Source: an uncultured Acidobacteriia bacterium
GTDB taxonomy: Bacteria > Acidobacteriota > Terriglobia > Bryobacterales > Bryobacteraceae
NCBI GenBank assembly: GCA_903828455.1
Contig: CAIKMJ010000025.1
Span: 84,471 to 148,470 of the forward strand
DNA length: 64,000 nucleotides
Reading direction: 5' to 3'
Positions within the stretch are counted from its first letter, which is position 1. Every line of letters starts with the position of its first letter. The position numbers and the translations under genes were made by a program. This document shows positions 44,326 to 52,218 of this stretch, piece after piece. The notes beneath the pieces were generated by a model. The model searched no databases. It saw nothing but the letters and a program-made list of their open reading frames with translations, and was not told the DNA's origin.

Positions 44326-45157
44326 CGAGAAACGCCTTGCTCAGTTCCCAGAGTTCGGCCCGTAGAACATCAAATCGGTCCCGGGAGAGATAGAGCTTTT
44401 CCCGGTGGAACATCTCAGGGTTCGCGTATTTCTCGGCGAGGCGTGCCTGGAACTCCTCGTCGGCCTCCGGCATCTTTCGCTTTGCCGTGCTCTTCCCGGT
44501 TTTTGACTTCTCGATCAGTTCGGCACGGCGTTCGAGATACTCCTCCTCGGTTTCGCCCTTGCTCTGCTGGAGCCGCGCCTTTCCGAGAACGTTGTAGATG
44601 ACGCCGGTGATGGGGATGCCCAGCGCCTGCTCGACGTAGTGCGAATAGATGGTGATCTGAAAATCCGTCCAGAGCCGTTCGAGGTAATCGCCATCGATGG
44701 TTGCGGCCGTCTTGTGTTCGAGGATGTAATGGGCGTCGCCGATTCGAACGATGCCATCGACCTTTCCGGCCAGGGTGAAACTGCGGGACGACGCGCCGGT
44801 GGCAGGATTGACGATGGGACCTTCGAACGTCTTCTCCAGCGCGACGATCTCGAATTCTTCTCGGGGATAGCGCGCGGCGTAGCCGGTCATCATGGCGCGA
44901 GCCAGATGCCAGTCGCGCTGTACGCTTTCGTCGGCGGCCCTGGCGGCGCAGGCACGGTCGATGAGGGCGATGACCGCAGAGAAATCACGGTGCTGGTGCC
45001 ACAGCTGCAGGCAGTCATGGATCAGGGCACCGAAGTACAGATTCGGGTCCTTGCCGTTCGGTGTCAGCCCGATGATGTAGCGGTACTCGGCAGCCTTTCG
45101 GCAATTCCGGAACAACGACAGCATGCTGTAGGTCGAGGTCATCCGGGGAGTGCTCAT
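44081..45157 (-). pseudogene. RecB/Cas4-like PD-(D/E)XK exonuclease, 3'-truncated
   Basis: The first 279 or so residues form a RecB-family nuclease. After LFRNCRKAAEYRYI come GKVDGIVRI (D134) and HYILEHKTA (E147, K149), then a helical region with RDRFDVLRAELWELSKAF. From about 44,320 the frame continues into DNA whose other frame encodes a tape-measure protein, so residues from about 280 to 358 are junk sequence. The C-terminal part, usually with a metal-cluster cysteine region, is lost. The start overlaps the sigma-factor stop (ATGA). The nuclease probably once served phage recombination. Confidence 0.75.
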
Positions 45158-45699
45158 CGGCCACCTCCTTCGAAAGCGTGGGGGCTCGCATTCGCCTCTC
45201 CGTTCGGCCCGAATCCGGCGTCGCTGAGGATTCGGCGCAACCGGAGGATCCGCCCCTGAACGGTGGAGGGAGGAAGACCCATCTTTTGTCCCGCCTCCAG
45301 GCGCGAGTATCCCTGCAGCAGCAGGAACAGCAAATACTCGTCCCGAAACTTATGCGCCAACCCGACCCTGTCCATGTCGATCTCGAACTCGCGAGCGCGA
45401 GCCTCGGAATCGACCAGCCGCGGCCCGGCTTCATCAAGCGGCAGGTGAACTGGTGATCGACGGGCTGTCCGCACCAAAGTGGAAATCCGGCTGGCGATGA
45501 CCCGCTCAATGAAGGTGCGGAGCGATGCGCGTCCCGGGTCGAATTGAGGGAGGGCGCGCCAGCACGCGGTCAGTCCCTCCTGCTCGAAGTCCTCCCGATC
45601 CGCGACGGGGATCGCGCCGCTCACCACCGCCGCCGTGGCGCGAACTTTTGCGGCGCGCACCGCGATTGGATAGGCCTGTTCGAAGGTCGCCTCAACCAT
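45154..45699 (-). CDS. Phage-encoded sigma-70 family factor
   Basis: A 181-residue protein. The region-2-like part has DREDFEQEGLTACWRALPQF and ASLRTFIERVIASRISTLVR. The C-terminal region-4-like HTH is LLLQGYSRLEAGQKMGLPPS followed by TVQGRILRLRRIL. It is followed directly by the nuclease gene with a four-base overlap and preceded by a gene of unknown function. A dedicated sigma-like factor in the early module suggests control of late or early phage transcription. It could also be a transcription activator of the same fold. Confidence 0.7.
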   Translation of the reverse strand: MVEATFEQAYPIAVRAAKVRATAAVVSGAIPVADREDFEQEGLTACWRALPQFDPGRASLRTFIERVIASRISTLVRTARRSPVHLPLDEAGPRLVDSEARAREFEIDMDRVGLAHKFRDEYLLFLLLQGYSRLEAGQKMGLPPSTVQGRILRLRRILSDAGFGPNGEANASPHAFEGGGR

Positions 45700-46033
45700 T
45701 GCGGTGCCTCCCGGCCATCTCGATCTCCATAGAGAACGGCAGCCCGCTCTTTACTTCCAGGCACCGAATCTCGCCGGCGTCAACGTCGCGGATGTACTCG
45801 AAGAGTTCGGCAACCTGTGGCTTCAGGTCGAAGCCCGCAGGGATCGTCCTTGCGGTGCCGGGGTCCTGGGAACCGAACTTTACGTCACGCACGACGCTGG
45901 GCCAGGGATCGAGAACGAGTTCGCCGCGTTCGATGCGGAGATACTCGAAGCGGCCGAAGCCGAGGTTCGTCATTGCCGCGACGAATGTGCGTTCGGTGGC
46001 GCGAAGGTCGCGCGTGGAAACGGGGCGGGTCAT
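45692..46033 (-). CDS. Conserved hypothetical protein of the prophage early operon
   Basis: A 113-residue protein, not recognised. It begins MTRPVSTRDLRATERTFVAA and includes FGRFEYLRIERGELVLDPWP and EIRCLEVKSGLPFSMEIE. I chose the ATG at 46033 because it overlaps the excisionase-like stop by four bases. It overlaps the sigma-like gene by eight bases, so all three are coupled. Confidence 0.6.
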   Translation of the reverse strand: MTRPVSTRDLRATERTFVAAMTNLGFGRFEYLRIERGELVLDPWPSVVRDVKFGSQDPGTARTIPAGFDLKPQVAELFEYIRDVDAGEIRCLEVKSGLPFSMEIEMAGRHRNG

Positions 46034-46242
46034 TGCGCCACCGCCATGGCTTCGCCGCCACCCTGGCGGCTCAGCAGCCACGCCTTCACTTCGGACGGAG
46101 CGTACCGGATCATGCCGCCGATCCGGTGAAAGCGCGGCCCTGTGCCTTCAGTTCGCCAGGTTCGGAGCGTGCCGAGAGAGACCTGAAGCGTCTCCGCCAG
46201 TTCCTTCTCTTCGAGTAGTTTTTCTAAGGGTTTGTCGGTCAT
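46030..46242 (-). CDS. Excisionase-type helix-turn-helix protein
   Basis: A 70-residue winged-HTH protein of the MerR/excisionase type. EKELAETLQVSLGTLRTWRT is the helix-turn-helix, and PRFHRIGGMIRYAPSEVKAW is the typical wing and recognition region. It heads the early operon of the prophage, and a cluster of GGTAGGCGA sites lies just upstream. It is likely an excisionase or a small operator-binding regulator. Confidence 0.8.
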   Translation of the reverse strand: MTDKPLEKLLEEKELAETLQVSLGTLRTWRTEGTGPRFHRIGGMIRYAPSEVKAWLLSRQGGGEAMAVAQ

Positions 46243-46301
46243 TTCGCCTGTCCCTCACGCTTTGTGCGTGGTTGGTACAGGCCGATGATCCGATGGAGTT
46301 T

Positions 46302-46357
46302 GGTAGGCGAATCAAGGTGGGCGAGGTAGGCGAAAAAGGTAGGCGATTTCGCCTACC
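46302..46357. promoter_or_regulatory. Iteron-like cluster of GGTAGGCGA sites
   Basis: GGTAGGCGA occurs at 46302-46310, 46325-46333 and 46338-46346. An inverted copy at 46349-46357 makes a perfect palindrome with a 2-base centre. The cluster lies upstream of the excisionase-like operon and touches the stop codon of the next gene. It is a candidate operator or excision-complex site. Confidence 0.7.
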
Positions 46358-47216
46358 CTCGGGTTCTCGCTTTGGGCCTCGAACGGAGCGTCTCTTCTAT
46401 ACGTTTGGATTTACTGGACTTATCGGCCAGCGTACCCTTGATCCATTTATAGAAATCCGCTTTGTGGACTCCGGAGTCTTCGAAAATAATCTGATCGGTG
46501 CAGGAGAAGTCGGTCTTGTACTTCTCAACTACCGCGTGTCGCTGTTCGACCGGAGTCGGCTCGAACTCGCGATCGTCGGCCATCTCAAGAACCGCGAAGC
46601 GCCCGTCACCGGACAGCCCAACCCGATCTTCCAACGCAATAAACTCGCTTTGGCGCCGTGCGAGGTTCTCCCGCAACTCAACGGTGAGGTGATTGCCAGT
46701 CGGGGCGATGGCCACGAACGGTGTTGGGCACGAGAAAAGCAGGTTGCGGAGTGCGGATTCGAAAGCCGCGTGGTGCGCGAACGCGAGCAGGAAGACCGGT
46801 TGATTGCGGGTAGCCCGACTCGTTGAGAGGCCCAGTTCCAGGACTCCGTCGGGCCGGGTGGCACACTTGCCGCCGGCTCGCACGCCGAGCAGGTCCGTCA
46901 TCCCGAGCAACACACCTGGCAGATCGAGCGAGTAGACAAGCGCGTCCCCGGGGGCCAGCGGCACCGTGTCGCATAGTTTGTGAGGGTGACGGCAGATCGC
47001 GGCGAACGTTCCGTCGCAGTAATCGATCACGCGTCGGGGACAGTCGTAGTCGCGGGGACGCGGGCACGGGTAAGCAGCGCCGATATCGTCCGTCGGCCGC
47101 AGGTGCCGACGGATGAGCGCGAGGTCAGGGCCGCAGAAGTGGTCCCAATAGGCCGGTATCGCGACGAGGCCCGGGACACTCTCAACTCCCAGCCATAGCC
47201 GACTCAGCTTTCGCAT
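46353..47216 (-). CDS. Hypothetical protein with a Cys-rich motif and C-terminal helical domain
   Basis: A 287-residue protein. A cysteine cluster at about 50-83 (YPCPRPRDYDCPRR, DYCDG, AAICRHPHKLC) suggests a zinc-binding fold. LALIRRHLRPTDDIG precedes it, and the C-terminal CTDQIIFEDSGVHKADFYKW looks helical and DNA-associated. It overlaps the upstream 391-residue gene by 35 bases, so the two form a pair. I do not recognise the family. A role in regulation or defence of the element is possible. Confidence 0.6.
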   Translation of the reverse strand: MRKLSRLWLGVESVPGLVAIPAYWDHFCGPDLALIRRHLRPTDDIGAAYPCPRPRDYDCPRRVIDYCDGTFAAICRHPHKLCDTVPLAPGDALVYSLDLPGVLLGMTDLLGVRAGGKCATRPDGVLELGLSTSRATRNQPVFLLAFAHHAAFESALRNLLFSCPTPFVAIAPTGNHLTVELRENLARRQSEFIALEDRVGLSGDGRFAVLEMADDREFEPTPVEQRHAVVEKYKTDFSCTDQIIFEDSGVHKADFYKWIKGTLADKSSKSKRIEETLRSRPKARTRG

Positions 47217-48357
47217 TTTGGGCCTCCGCCGTCAGAACAAACCCTCTGGCGCGCAGCCAGTCCTCGATCACCGATGCTTCTTCGCCGCGATTGTATCCGG
47301 ACTTGTTGCCGGCCTTGATCGTGACGCTCCGGGGTTTCTTCTCGCCGTCGAGCCTGAACTTGAAAACTGCTTTCCGGATCTGCGGTTCGGTTTCGATGTT
47401 CCTCTGAATCATCGCCAGGGCATGAAACAGGCCCTCGGCGCGATGGATCTCGACGTGTTCGAAGGTGCCGGGCCACCAATACTCGACCTCCCGCAGGTTT
47501 ACCGAATCCAGTCCCGCGATGTCGCGGCAGTTCATTGCGGCGCGGCCGTCCCGCTTGAGCGGTTCGAGGGTGTACTTTTCCGCGAACACGAAAGTGGCAT
47601 CTCCGCCGAAGACGTGGCGCCCAAACTGTACCAGGTACTCTTTCACGTCGGTGAATGTGGAAGCGTTGATCCGGAGTTCGTTGTGGACAACGTCGTAGAT
47701 GACCAGATCGGTTTTTTCCGGCCGGTAAAAGGTGCCTGTCGATCTGGGGCCAACCCGGCTCTGCTTTCTTGTGCATTGCTGCCCATGTTCGACGAGGAAC
47801 CGAACCTCGCCCGCGGAGTCGGCCCGCATCACGCGACACCCGATGCCTCGCTTCTTCGCCGCGAAGTAGATGTCCAGGGCTGCCTCCAGCTTAGACAAGT
47901 CTGTCGCCAGGTCGTCGATGGCGATGACGGTACTCGGGTCGGCGGCGATGAAGCTCTCGAAGGTCTTTCGTTTCTGGAAGAACTCCTCGTGTTGCTTTCT
48001 TTCGAGCGCCTCGGGATTCTTGAGCCAAATGATCGTGGCCAGATCCAGCGCCGTGGCTTCGCCGTCAACTTCAATCTGGTTCGCCGCCGCCAATTCCAGC
48101 AATTCATCAAACCGGTGGTCTGCGCCGAGGCAGTCGATCACGTGCAGCATTTCGACCATGTCCCCCGGCATCTCTTCGTCGGGCTGGGCCAGAATACCGC
48201 CGAGCGCGGCAACGTCGACGTCCTCGTCGCTCTCTGGAAACGAGAACCCCTTCGCTTCGAGAAACAGGCGAAAAGGCTCGAGCAACGGGATGAGATTCCT
48301 TGGGTGGATTGTCTTCAACAGATCCGGTTGGGAAAAACTCTTCAGTTTCAGCGCCAT
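47182..48357 (-). CDS. Hypothetical protein, 391 residues, paired with the Cys-rich protein
   Basis: I recognise no family. The N-terminal half is acidic and helical (ESDEDVDVAALGGILAQPDE; LGADHRFDELLELAAANQIE). The middle contains AAKKRGIGCRVMRADSAGEV. The C-terminus ends with KFRLDGEKKPRSVTIKAGNK followed by YNRGEEASVIEDWLRARGF. The start lies at the edge of a 400-base divergent promoter region that carries a near-perfect inverted site pair. It overlaps its partner at 47182-47216 and is probably translated in concert with it. Confidence 0.6.
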   Translation of the reverse strand: MALKLKSFSQPDLLKTIHPRNLIPLLEPFRLFLEAKGFSFPESDEDVDVAALGGILAQPDEEMPGDMVEMLHVIDCLGADHRFDELLELAAANQIEVDGEATALDLATIIWLKNPEALERKQHEEFFQKRKTFESFIAADPSTVIAIDDLATDLSKLEAALDIYFAAKKRGIGCRVMRADSAGEVRFLVEHGQQCTRKQSRVGPRSTGTFYRPEKTDLVIYDVVHNELRINASTFTDVKEYLVQFGRHVFGGDATFVFAEKYTLEPLKRDGRAAMNCRDIAGLDSVNLREVEYWWPGTFEHVEIHRAEGLFHALAMIQRNIETEPQIRKAVFKFRLDGEKKPRSVTIKAGNKSGYNRGEEASVIEDWLRARGFVLTAEAQNAKAESAMAGS

Positions 48358-48461
48358 CTTGATACACCTCTATGAGATACAAAGTCTGAGGGGGACAGGC
48401 GGGAGCCGAGAATCAGGAGGCGCGGGCTTGCCGGAACAGATTTAAAATTCAGGCTACCACG

Positions 48462-48478
48462 GCGAATATAAGGCGAAC
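48462..48478 (-). promoter_or_regulatory. 17-bp putative operator, left copy
   Basis: On the minus strand the sequence reads GTTCGCCTTATATTCGC. It differs at one position from the plus-strand copy at 48574-48590 and contains a TATATT-like box. A regulator binding both copies would control both divergent transcripts. Confidence 0.6.
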
Positions 48479-48573
48479 AATATTTGCACAAGCCAACCCG
48501 GTGAAGACGCAGCCACATCGAATCCTTGACAGATGGAGCCCTGTGGATTTCTGACGAGAACGCGGCCTCGCGT

Positions 48574-48590
48574 GTTCGCCTTTTATTCGC
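48574..48590 (+). promoter_or_regulatory. 17-bp putative operator, right copy
   Basis: The sequence GTTCGCCTTTTATTCGC is followed immediately by TATACT. The GTTC-n7-ATTC arrangement is close to the GTTC-n7-GTTC layout of some LexA boxes, but whether this organism uses such a box is unknown. Confidence 0.6.
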
Positions 48591-48757
48591 TATACTGGAA
48601 GCGTGCCGCCCGCCGCCCAACTGCGCCCGCTACCGATCGTGTTTCTCGTTTCGTCAGATACCCAGGGACGGACCCGAAGCGTATACAATCGGAGTTCCGC
48701 CCATTCGGTACGCTGTATATCAGAGTCGAACGGGCCCGTAGCGAAGAGGATCGGGGA

Positions 48758-49705
48758 ATGACGGCTCAGGGAACACTGGCGATGGTCAACGCAATGCCGA
48801 CCGACTACGCACTCGAGATGCCCGGCACGTTGATGCGCTCTGTCTCGCCTTTTCGTGAGATGGGCGCATACGAGGCGCTGTGGTCTGAGTTCAAGGCCAG
48901 CTTCAAATGGGTGGCCGACAAATTCCGCGAGCATCCCGGCGCCGTTCCATCTGATTTCGTGCCGGAGGAAATCGCCGTCGAGTTTGCAAGGAAGACGGTG
49001 GACACCCTGACGGCCGCAGGTGTAGCCCATTTCGGAATTCGGGTCCACGGTGCGGGTGAATACCCGATGAAACTGCGCATAGCGGACCACCCTGTTGAGC
49101 TACTGTATTTCCAAGGCTGGTGGGATCTCGTCGAGAGCAGAGGCGTCGCGGTCGTGGGAACGCGGCAGCCATCGGAACAATCCATCGCCAGGACCAGAAA
49201 GCTCGTCCGTTGCCTGGTGGATGACAAATTCACGGTCGTTTCCGGTCTTGCAAAGGGAATCGACACGATTGCCCACCTCACAACCATGGAAGCCGGCGGG
49301 CGAACGATCGCCGTTATCGGCACGCCGCTCAGCGTCCGATACCCGAGGGAGAACACAGAACTCCAGGACAAGCTGGCACAGGACTTCCTGGTGATCAGTC
49401 AGGTCCCCGTCGTCCGGTACGAACGACCGAACCCAACGGCGAACCGGATATTTTTCCCCGAGCGCAATATCACGATGTCGGCGCTGACAGAAGCAACCAT
49501 CATAGTGGAGGCTGGCGAAACTTCAGGAACCCTGATTCAGGCCCGCCACGCGCTGAAGCAGAAAAAAAAGCTGTTCATACTCGAGAGCAACTTCCACAAT
49601 CCCGCCCTCACGTGGCCTCACCGCTTCGAGCAGCTGGGAGCAATTCGCGTGCGGGATTACGAGGACATTCAGAAACATCTTGGCGCTGCGTCTCTCCAGA
49701 ATTGA
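48758..49705 (+). CDS. DprA-like (SMF) Rossmann-fold protein
   Basis: A 315-residue protein. The C-terminal two thirds is a DprA-type Rossmann domain, with VAVVGTRQPSEQ at about 136-147, FTVVSGLAKGIDTIAHL and EAGETSGTLIQARHALKQ. The N-terminal part (about 1-120) is not the usual SAM domain of DprA, and the C-terminal DML1 domain is absent. The ATG at 48758 has GGGGA upstream. It overlaps a phosphoribosyltransferase gene by 26 bases. DprA-like plus phosphoribosyltransferase pairs are reported, from memory, among phage-satellite defence candidates. A defence role is therefore more likely here than natural transformation. Confidence 0.78.
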   Translation: MTAQGTLAMVNAMPTDYALEMPGTLMRSVSPFREMGAYEALWSEFKASFKWVADKFREHPGAVPSDFVPEEIAVEFARKTVDTLTAAGVAHFGIRVHGAGEYPMKLRIADHPVELLYFQGWWDLVESRGVAVVGTRQPSEQSIARTRKLVRCLVDDKFTVVSGLAKGIDTIAHLTTMEAGGRTIAVIGTPLSVRYPRENTELQDKLAQDFLVISQVPVVRYERPNPTANRIFFPERNITMSALTEATIIVEAGETSGTLIQARHALKQKKKLFILESNFHNPALTWPHRFEQLGAIRVRDYEDIQKHLGAASLQN

Positions 49706-50327
49706 TGACCTTACCCGCTCAGACCACACCTTCATCGAGACCGATGACGAGTGTCTCTATTTGGGCGAGTACAACGCACGCAAGGGTTATCAGTTCAGCG
49801 CCACGAATAACTTAATCTTCAACCTGAAGAAGCCGATGGACCGCCGCGGGCAGCCCGGCTGGCCCTACAAGCGACGGGCCATCGAATCGGCGGGCCGGGA
49901 AATGCGGCAGGCTCTCGATTCACTGAACGAAAAATGGTTGTCGATTGCCACTCTGGTCCCGATGCCTCCGTCCAAGGTCAAGACGGATCCGATGTATGAC
50001 GATCGCCTGATCCAGATGCTTCAGGTTCTCGGAACCGGCATCACGGTTGATGTTCGGGAATTGCTCGTGCAGCGGGAGAGCACGGACGCGGCGCACACAA
50101 CCGAACTGCGCCCCCGCATTTACGAATTGCTGGAAAACTACACGGTCGACGAAGCACTCGTGGATCCTCCGCCGCGCGTCATTGGACTCGTGGATGACGT
50201 CCTCACTACAGGCGCGCACTTTAAAGCGGCCAAGAGTCTCCTGAGTGCGCGTTTCCCAGGTATCAAGATCTACGGCCTGTTCGTTGCGCGACGAGTTCCT
50301 GATTCCACGGACATCAACGATTTCTGA
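49680..50327 (+). CDS. Phosphoribosyltransferase-like protein (ComF-type)
   Basis: A 215-residue protein starting with TTG at 49680, inside the DprA-like gene. The type I phosphoribosyltransferase motif VIGLVDDVLTTGAHFKAAK lies at about 170-188, preceded by the LVPMPPSKVKTDPMYDDRL hood region. It resembles ComF-family proteins without their zinc finger. The 26-base overlap with the DprA-like gene implies a two-gene unit; the start is uncertain because no ATG is in frame early on. The substrate is unknown. Confidence 0.75.
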   Translation: MALRLSRIDDLTRSDHTFIETDDECLYLGEYNARKGYQFSATNNLIFNLKKPMDRRGQPGWPYKRRAIESAGREMRQALDSLNEKWLSIATLVPMPPSKVKTDPMYDDRLIQMLQVLGTGITVDVRELLVQRESTDAAHTTELRPRIYELLENYTVDEALVDPPPRVIGLVDDVLTTGAHFKAAKSLLSARFPGIKIYGLFVARRVPDSTDINDF

Positions 50328-50413
50328 ACTCGCCGAAAATTGCGCGAGGCAATGCGGTGAAGAGACAGCCCACATCGAGTTATAGCCCACTCGGAATCTC
50401 AACAAGTGTGCCT

Positions 50414-51133
50414 CTATGGCTTTCCCAACTGGTCGCAGGTCGCGAGCAACGCCTCGGCGTACGCATCTGCAGAAGACCGAACCCAGTCCGGTTGAACAGT
50501 TTTGGTCCACCAAACCAGCAGCAGGCAACTGAACATGCCCGCAACAAATGCGATCGCTACAGAGGAAGGCGTGATCGCGGTCCCCAGAACGGACTTGAGG
50601 GTTACCACTGCCATGCTGCCCGCCCCTAACCAAATTGCAGGTGTCCGCAGACCGAGACAGTTTCTTCGAAACCCGTACTCAACGTTCTTGGCAATAACGA
50701 GCGGGAAATCGTCCTTCTTGCGCGTTCTGGCGCGCAGGAATTGGCCGCAAGATTCGTACCGTGCATCGGCGCTCTGTGGATCTGAGACCTCTGCGTCGGC
50801 GGTCGGCATTTCCATCGGGACAGCCGCTGCCAATGCTTCCAGGTAGCGTTTCTTGGTCAGGGGATTCAGTGTCGAATCCCGGTGGCGAAGAAATCGGGTC
50901 GTCGGAGCTCCATCCCAAATGAGGAAAAGTTGAGGCTGCAGTCTAAAACCACGCTCACGCCCAAGGTGTTCAAGAACGGCCATCAAGCCGAAGAAGACGG
51001 CGATTCCCCCGACTGTCTGCCAGTCTTTCCAATCCAATGGAAACAGGACAACCAAGGCCAATGCTGCCGGCAGGGCCGCCAAGAGAGCTGGCCAAAGTCG
51101 CGCCCGAATTACGTAGCTGTCAAGGATGTTCAC
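50414..51133 (-). CDS. Four-helix membrane protein paired with the MBL-fold hydrolase
   Basis: A 239-residue inner-membrane protein with two helical hairpins: about 14-31 and 40-56, and about 165-183 and 189-208. A cytoplasmic loop of about 105 residues lies between them (PTTRFLRHRDSTLNPLTKKR; CGQFLRARTRKKDDFPLVIA). It starts with GTG at 51133, overlapping the MBL-fold stop by four bases. I recognise no named family. The layout (membrane partner of a soluble enzyme inside an RM island) suggests an effector of a two-component defence module. That is inference. Confidence 0.62.
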   Translation of the reverse strand: MNILDSYVIRARLWPALLAALPAALALVVLFPLDWKDWQTVGGIAVFFGLMAVLEHLGRERGFRLQPQLFLIWDGAPTTRFLRHRDSTLNPLTKKRYLEALAAAVPMEMPTADAEVSDPQSADARYESCGQFLRARTRKKDDFPLVIAKNVEYGFRRNCLGLRTPAIWLGAGSMAVVTLKSVLGTAITPSSVAIAFVAGMFSCLLLVWWTKTVQPDWVRSSADAYAEALLATCDQLGKP

Positions 51134-52182
51134 TCTTCCACCTGACTGAAAAACGGTACCGGATCAACCGCGCCCCATCCTAATCGAGAAATTGTCCCGT
51201 CGAAGTGACACAGTGCCCTTCCTTGGGTCGAGTAAACGGAAGCCCCGCGGCGAATCAGCGCGTTCGTTACCTTCTTGGCCGGATGCTTCGGATGTCCCTG
51301 CGGCGCGGCGGAAACATAAGCGGTCGTGCCTTTGATCCGGTTCAAGATAGATGGGCCGACGTTGCGTCTGCTTCCGTGGTGCGGCACCTGAAGGAAACGC
51401 AACTTTGTCAAGTCGATGCCTTGCTTGTCGGCGAAATCGGCTGCCTTCGTTAAGGCCGGAATCCCTGCATCGCCAGTGAATAGAAGGCGGTGACCTTCGA
51501 TGGTTAGCAGGAGAATTGCGCTAGAATTATTTTCCGCCGAGGTCTCACCCGTGTCATCCAATGTCTCGATGCCCAGGCTCTCAAAAACGACGCCTGCTCC
51601 TTCCTTCAAGCTGGCCATTGCAAACTTGATCAGTGCGCTAAGATCGTCTTTCGGTTCGGGTGTTGACCGAAAACCGGGCAGCAGGCTCCGGTAGTACTCT
51701 TCACTGGGTCCGAGAAACAGAATGCTCCCATTGTTCGTGCCAACACCAGCAAAAGGTTCGGTTATTTGTATCTTCTTTTTCAGCGCAATTTGTTCGAGGT
51801 CCCACGCTAACTGTAGTTCCTCTCGAAGGCGATCTTTGAGGCCCGTGGTCGTCAATCGCCCACTTTTGAACATATCGAGGATGTCTGACGCGTGTTGCCA
51901 CGGGCGATGCATCACGAGATGACCAACCTCAAGTTCATCAAGGACGTTGCGAAGTCCCGACGCGTGATCACCGTCCGGATGCGTGAGTATCGCGAAGTCC
52001 ACTCGCGATGTGTTGTAGTGCGTCCGGACGTGTTTCACCAAGGCATCTCCGGAATCCTGCGTCCCGCCATCAATCACGATGACGGTCTGCTGATTTTGCG
52101 CTAGATTGCCAAAGCGAATTGCGATTGCGTCGCCGCTCTTTTCACCATCTCCAACTGCCATGAAATCTACTTCGAAAGCCAT
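51130..52182 (-). CDS. MBL-fold metallohydrolase, ComEC-C-terminal-like
   Basis: A 350-residue protein of the metallo-beta-lactamase fold. The zinc motif THPDGDHASGL (H68, D70, D72, H73), the later LLFTGDAGI and VPHHGSRRN complete the metal site. The closest pattern is the ComEC C-terminal hydrolase family, used here as a stand-alone soluble protein; such enzymes act on nucleic acids or phosphodiesters. The start has GGAG upstream. It overlaps the following membrane-protein gene (GTGA) and lies 36 bases downstream of the YgjP-type gene in the RM operon. Confidence 0.78.
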   Translation of the reverse strand: MAFEVDFMAVGDGEKSGDAIAIRFGNLAQNQQTVIVIDGGTQDSGDALVKHVRTHYNTSRVDFAILTHPDGDHASGLRNVLDELEVGHLVMHRPWQHASDILDMFKSGRLTTTGLKDRLREELQLAWDLEQIALKKKIQITEPFAGVGTNNGSILFLGPSEEYYRSLLPGFRSTPEPKDDLSALIKFAMASLKEGAGVVFESLGIETLDDTGETSAENNSSAILLLTIEGHRLLFTGDAGIPALTKAADFADKQGIDLTKLRFLQVPHHGSRRNVGPSILNRIKGTTAYVSAAPQGHPKHPAKKVTNALIRRGASVYSTQGRALCHFDGTISRLGWGAVDPVPFFSQVEE

Positions 52183-52218
52183 TGCTTACTCCAATCTTTG
52201 TCCTTTGCCGTCCCGAGA

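Larger units (their letters stand above)
48358..48757. promoter_or_regulatory. Divergent promoter region between the 391-residue gene and the DprA-like gene
   Basis: About 400 bases without a gene. The region holds two inverted copies of a 17-bp sequence (48462-48478, 48574-48590). A good -10-like TATACT (48591-48596) follows the second copy directly, on the DprA side. Confidence 0.55.

Noticed and set aside
47218..48375. Plus-strand frame opposite the 391-residue gene
   Set aside because: Antisense shadow; composition and gene overlap favour the minus strand, although neither product is a known family.
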